DNA from: Liolophura sinensis
Taxonomy: Eukaryota; Mollusca; Polyplacophora; Chitonida; Chitonidae
Reading direction: 5' to 3'
Length of the DNA stretch: 64,000 nt
NCBI RefSeq assembly: GCF_032854445.1
Contig: NC_088302.1
Location: 5,885,338 to 5,949,337 of the forward strand
Part shown: piece by piece, positions 59,132 to 64,000 of the stretch
How positions within the stretch are numbered: position 1 is the first letter of the stretch
Layout of the letters: each line of letters begins with the position of its first letter
Notes under the pieces: generated by a model
Databases searched by the model: none
What the model was told of the DNA's origin: nothing
Seen by the model: the letters and a program-made list of their open reading frames with translations, nothing else
Program-made: the position numbers and the translations under genes

Positions 59132-62100
59132 ATGGCAGTGAGGTGGACTGCCTGGGCTGGTGTGTCCAGTCTGCTCCAGTGGTTGGTGTGGATTGGGGCA
59201 TTACACCTCCAGTCTGGTGCTGCCCAGTACCCACCCTATCTTACCAGGGAAACCTTTCACTTCACCAAGCCCTACTACAATGCCAGCATCGTAGAGAACT
59301 CTATTGGCAAGACATATGTAACAGCCATGGATAAGATGGGTATTTACACATACCTGGAGGGACCACAGATTGATATTTATTATGAGATCGTTGGCGGTGA
59401 TGAGGGTAAGATATTTAAACCAGAAGAATATATCGTAGGGGATTTCTGTTTTCTTCGCATAAGGACACACACTGGCATTTATGGAAATGTGAACAGAGAG
59501 CTCCATGACAGCTACACATTGCAGGTCAAGGCAGTTGGGAAATACGAATCCTTACCGTTAAGACTCGAGGCAGTGACGGAAGTGAAGATCTGGGTGGAAG
59601 ATGCAAATGATCTGAGTCCTTTGTTTGAACCAAGGGAATACGATGTGGTAGTGAATGAGAACGCTGCGCTGCACAGCAGCGTGGCTCAGGTGACTGCTTC
59701 TGATGCTGATGTAGGTGTTAATGGCGAGATTTATTACAGCTTCTTACAGGACACTAAAGTTTTTGCCATTCACCCGACGAGTGGCATTGTGTACGTGACA
59801 AGGCCTCTGAGCTACTCTGATCGCAAGGAGTATCTCTTTGATGTTTTAGCAGAAGACAGAGGCCCAAAGAAAGACAGCACAGTCAGCTCTACTAAAACAT
59901 CAGCTAAGTTACACATTACCGTGATTCAGGTGAATTTCTTTGAGCCTGTCATAGCTGTAAAGAACCTGCCCGCCGTGGTGGAGCATGGCATGGCCTCTGT
60001 GTATGCCATTCTGACCGTCAGTGATGCTGACAAAGGTAATAATGGGAAGATTGGCAGTGTAGACATAATAGCTGGCAACAGAGAAGGCCTTTTTCAGGTG
60101 GCTCCTGCTAAAGACAAGGCTGGAGAGTATGTGATAGAAGTGAAGGATGAACTGGACAGAGAGATAATGCCCTGGGGCTACAATTTAACAGTGTTAGCCA
60201 TGGACAAGGGCAGTCCTGCTAAGAGCACCACAACATCAGTGCATGTGAAGATTCTGGACACCAATGATAATGCACCAAAGTTTGCCCAGAAACAGTACAA
60301 AGTCCAAGTGGAAGAGACGGTGCCAGTGAACACACCATTGCTGTTTGTAGAGGCTGGAGACAAAGATCTGGGCAAAAATGCGGAAATACTTTACTCCATC
60401 AAGGCTGGGAACTCCAAAAACCTCTTCAAAATTCACCAGTGGAAAGGACTGTTAAGTACAGCTGGAGAACTCGATGCAGAAACACAAGACACCTTTGAGC
60501 TGGTGATTAGTGCTGTGGATCAAGGCAATACTGGATCTCGAAAAGAAGGCACGACCAGAGTCTCCGTCAAAGTCATTGACTGCAATGACAATTCACCTGT
60601 TTTTAATGTGACAAGTAATTCAGTATTTGTAGATGAGAATAAACCCGTAGGAACGGATGTATTTCAGGTTTCGGCGTACGATCTTGACAGAGGCGAAAAT
60701 AGTTACTTGAGTTTTTCCATTGCTAATTTAAATCCGGTGCCTTTTGACATCAATCGATTTACCGGTGTGGTCAGAACAACTGATGTGTTAGACTTTGAAT
60801 CCATGCGGCGGACTTACAAGATCAAAATCCGTGCTTCTGATTGGGGGGCACCATTCAGAAGGGAATCTGAGAAAGTATTTACGATTAGAGTGAGGGATGT
60901 TAATGATAACACCCCTGAGTTTGAGAAGACAAACTGTACAGGCTATGTGGCAAGAGAAGCCCCATTAGATACAGAGCTCTTGGTGGTGTCCGCCATCGAT
61001 CAGGATGTCAACAACATTGTCAGTTACCAGATAGTTGATGGTAATACGGACAACTGCTTTGATCTGGATTCTTCTACAGGAAAGCTTCTGTTGAAGTGTA
61101 CACTTATGAACTACCCCGCAGACCGCGTCATCTTGGTTATCAAGGCCACAGATAGTGCAACATTTTCTACTCCTATGATGGTGAACATCACACTTGTCAA
61201 CACAAACGGTAACGTTCATTTAGCAAACAACAACGCTAATATCCATTGTAAAGATACAGGGGTGATTGAGAAAACCAGTAAGCTTCTGCAGGAATCCAAG
61301 AGGAACAATGATGATTCCAGAGACCTGGATATGATGTCAAACATACCAAACAAGTTCCTGCACAATGAGCACACTCCAGTTTTTGACAACAATGTGCGTC
61401 ATGCTCTTGCTGTTTCTGAAGGAATGCCAGTTGGAGCTACTGTCCTGCAGCTCAAAGTCACTGACGAGGACCCGACATACAACGGCATGTTGGTGTTCTC
61501 CATTAGCTCAGGGGATGAGGGCTTCTTCAAGGTAGACACCAAGTCCGGGGCGCTTACAGTTCTGTCTAAGTTGGACAGAGAATTAAATAGCTCTTTGAAC
61601 TTGACTGTAAAAGTGTCAGATCTGGGAGAGCCTCAGTTGAGCAGCACAACATTTTTAGCCGTAACTGTGTTGGACGAAAACGATTGTGCTCCTAAGTTTG
61701 ACAAGGATTCTTACTCGGTGTCCATTTCTGAGGATGTGAAAGTAGGAGCCTTCACTGTGCAAGTATCTGCTGTGGACAAAGACCAAGGCAAGAACTCGGA
61801 GGTCACTTACTCCATTTTATCGGACACGGATGACTTCCATATTGATGGCTGGAGCGGTGTGATCACTGTCAACCTTCCTCTTAATCGCGAGATGCAGGAT
61901 GTCTATTATCTGCTGGTTCAGGCTATGGATGCTGGTCAGGAGCCGCTGTCATCAACCACCACGGTCACAGTAACGGTAGAGGACATAAACGACAACAGGC
62001 CTTATTTCATCCCCAGTGACTACACAGTGAAAATCCGTGAGGATCTGCCCGTAGGAACAGTGGTCATGACCATAACTGCTCAGGACCCAGATATTGGTGG

Positions 62101-62492
62101 TGGTGGACTTGTCAAATACATGTTACAGGATGGAACTGATGGCAAGTTCAGCATTGACCATGACACAGGTGTGATACGCATTGTCAGGCCACTGGATTTT
62201 GAGAAGAAACAGGTGTTCAATATAACAGGTGTTGCTCGAGACAACGGCAACCCTGCGTTCAGTTCTGAATGTAAAATTAATATAGAAATCATTGATGTTA
62301 ATGAAAACCTTTTCCCACCAGAGTTCAGAAATTTTGTGGCCAAAGGTTCAGTGAAGGAGAACGAACCTTTAGGATCTGTGGTGATGCAGGTGGTTGCTAA
62401 GGACCCGGATTTGGGAGGGTACCGTCCAGATTTGGTGCTGTACTCCATTCGTGAGGGCACTGGCTTGGGACGATTTACCATTGACTCTGATG
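59132..62492 (+). CDS. FAT1-like: Fat-like protocadherin (FAT1/2/3 type), large N-terminal exon, partial
   Basis: This exon encodes the N-terminal ~1120 residues of a giant cell-surface cadherin. Fat-like proteins act in planar polarity, adhesion and actin organisation; that role is family knowledge. The exon starts at 59109 after TTTGTAG and ends before GTAAGTAATG at 62493, splitting a Gly codon in phase 1. A signal peptide is likely (hydrophobic LLQWLVWIGALHL, residues 14-26, cleavage near Ala-Ala-Gln ~30). Cadherin repeat ends with Ca-binding motifs lie near 155 (VEDANDLSP), 374 (LDTNDNAP), 481 (IDCNDNSP), 587 (RDVNDNTP), 846 (LDENDCAP), 949 (EDINDNRP) and 1053 (IDVNEN). The second repeat ends in a degenerate motif (IQVNFFEPV, ~270) and the sixth in VNTNGN (~690). 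A linker at 690-750 with CKDTGV and a following KLLQ resembles FAT1, as do HFTKPYYNASIVENS near the N-terminus and GDFCFLRIRT. These favour FAT1/2/3 (Drosophila kugelei) over FAT4/Fat. The tenth repeat begins before the exon ends; the rest lies beyond the window. Vertebrate FAT1 exon 2 is similarly huge and starts with the ATG. Confidence 0.93.
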
Positions 62493-64000
62493 GTAAGTAA
62501 TGTTAGTTTTTTTACCTCATTTTTTTCCCCCCTGTAAGCTGAAGCTGTGATGCCACTTCTTCTGCATGCACTGTACTTACATGTACATACATTGTATATG
62601 AAAATGGTGGTTAAAATATTAAGTTTTGAAGGAACCAATGATTTGGTGCCCAATTCAGTAAACAATTAGATGGAACCTCTCTTTCTAGGACCATTTGCGG
62701 TGTTGAATGGCCTAATTTTAACCCATGTATATACTTAAAAGGAAGTTTATTAGAGTACATGTTGTAGAGGATTTTAGTACTCACCTGATAATAGTGAATT
62801 CATCAAAGAGTGCACTTGAACTATGGTCAGGGAGGGTATGAATGAATGTGTGAGTTTTGTAAACCTGTGGAAAAAAAATCAAGATATTGCACGTGTTTAC
62901 TTTACATGTGCTTTGTAGGCAATCAATTGAGATTGCGACACAGAGGTGAGCTGACACGAAGAGTCGTGAGAGGCTGTGGGTGTAATGGTGTTTTGTCAGA
63001 GCTAGTCTGTGTCCCTGTTTAATACAAGACACCCCCCTCCCCCTCCCTTCCTACCTCTCTATACCTTGCTCCAGTCACCTGACAAGCGCTGAGCCCCCTC
63101 ACATCTATGACTATATTATTGTTCCCATTCATGCCCTCTCATATCTCAAACTCTTCAGAAAACCTGAGAACAGCTAGCACACAACACGATTGTAGGCAAT
63201 TTTACGAGCCCTCCGGCAGCTTGAACAGGAAAAAGTGTCATTTTGCCATTATTAAAAGTCTTCCCAATGAACCTGTCTGTCAAATTGAGATATTTGTATG
63301 AAGACCCTCTGTCCTGTTCGGCCATTTATCTGTCGTAATTAGCTCATTGGTTTGCCAACAAAGGTGCGAATACAAGAGCTGGATGTCTTGTTGGAGGGTT
63401 TGGCACGTAACTAATAGGGGTTTAGTGAGGGGATGATAGAACAGCATTGTGCTGAAGGTCAACCCTTTGGCTTTTCGTGGATAGTCAAGTCATTGTTCAC
63501 TGGTACATTTATACCAAAATCCCTTCAGGGCTATCAAAGCTGGCTTTCTCCTTCAAACACAGTTTGTAGTGGAGTTAAATCTAAATTTAAATGGAAGGCT
63601 TTATGAAAACTTTCTGACTGTTCTTACATAGATCTATGATTTATGTCTGGATCTGTCATGTGGGTTCATACATTCACAAGGTACTGAACACAGGGTTTTC
63701 ATTAAGTATAAGAGAGATTGGTTGGGACTACAAAGTAGTGAGAGAAAAAAATACACATGTTTTTATCTGCTGTGTCTTAAAATTTGTTACATGTACTTTA
63801 CTGTGAATCATATAAAATGTACATTAATATGGGAGCTGGCTCAGTTGGTTAGCACGCCAGGGCAGCATAACCTGTGGATGGTCGTGGGCTCTGCCCGGGT
63901 TCCTCCCACCATTATGCTGACCGCCATTGTATAAGTGCAGTATTCTTGAGTACAGCGTAAAACACCAATCAAATAAATAAATAAATAAATATGGAGCTGC
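62493..64000 (+). other. Intron following the large Fat-like exon (to window end)
   Basis: Begins with the consensus donor GTAAGTAATG. Unique AT-rich sequence with a C-rich tract near 63030-63050, and a SINE at the end. No further exon is visible before the window ends. Confidence 0.75.
63830..63992 (+). mobile_element. AAAT-family SINE, internally deleted
   Basis: Head GCTGGCTCAGTTGGTTAGC runs directly into CCTGTGGATGGTCGTGGG, so box B and part of the body are missing. The 3' domain (TGCTGACCGCCATTG, TTCTTGAGTACAGCG) and the (AAAT)n tail are intact. AATATGG(G)AGCTG occurs at both ends and may be the target duplication. Confidence 0.85.

Noticed and set aside
59201..59506. Minus-strand frames opposite the Fat-like exon (also 60178-60436, 60965-61219 and 62080-62481)
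   Set aside because: Shadows of the strongly supported cadherin coding frame.

Overview
The window is eukaryotic nuclear DNA, AT-rich and intron-rich. It carries many tRNA-derived SINEs and long tandem arrays. It holds two recognisable protein genes, both on the + strand. The SINE repertoire has 3' ends reading roughly 'aagtgaaatattcttgagtacggcgtaaaacacc' (quoted in pieces in the entries) followed by (AAAT)n, or 'gttgagtacgacgtt' followed by (ACTC)n. This is what I would expect of a lophotrochozoan, most likely a marine mollusc or a relative such as a brachiopod. The species cannot be fixed from the sequence alone.

Layout. 1-2460: a 42-bp satellite with a decayed flank and a homogeneous core, interrupted by a SINE. 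4290-4930: a diverged tandem repeat with a cruciform-forming inverted repeat. 5841-24464: a four-exon gene for a small membrane protein of the EXPERA (emopamil-binding-protein-like) fold. I assembled it by hand: exon 1 5841-6012, exon 2 19731-19800, exon 3 20327-20372, exon 4 24135-24464. All junctions are GT-AG and in phase, giving a 205-residue protein. Its 13.7-kb first intron holds a 3.4-kb array of a 54-bp unit, SINEs, a 1.07-kb terminal-inverted-repeat element inside a minisatellite, and a 24-bp array that stops about 30 bp before exon 2. Intron 3 holds a 34-bp minisatellite.

24.5-49.5 kb: no gene I can support. It holds SINEs (clustered at 32.7-33.8 kb) and arrays of 25, 74, ~61, 30, ~31 and 28 bp, plus (TA)n tracts. 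The 25-bp unit carries E-box and CRE-like motifs. 47.7-48.1 and 49.4-50.4 kb are richer in GC and CpG and could be promoter or 5' UTR sequence.

49.5-64 kb: the 5' part of a giant Fat-like protocadherin gene (FAT1/2/3 type). One large exon (59109-62492) supplies the start codon, signal peptide, nine cadherin repeats and the start of a tenth. The gene runs off the right edge. Its upstream intron is almost free of SINEs, unlike the rest of the window.

The two genes have no evident functional link. One is a predicted endoplasmic-reticulum-type four-helix membrane protein; the other is a cell-surface adhesion and planar-polarity protein. The most unusual signal is the 54-bp array: each unit, read in the direction of the host gene, looks like a complete 3' splice site (branch-like CTGAC, pyrimidine run, CAG), so the first intron contains about 60 decoy acceptors.
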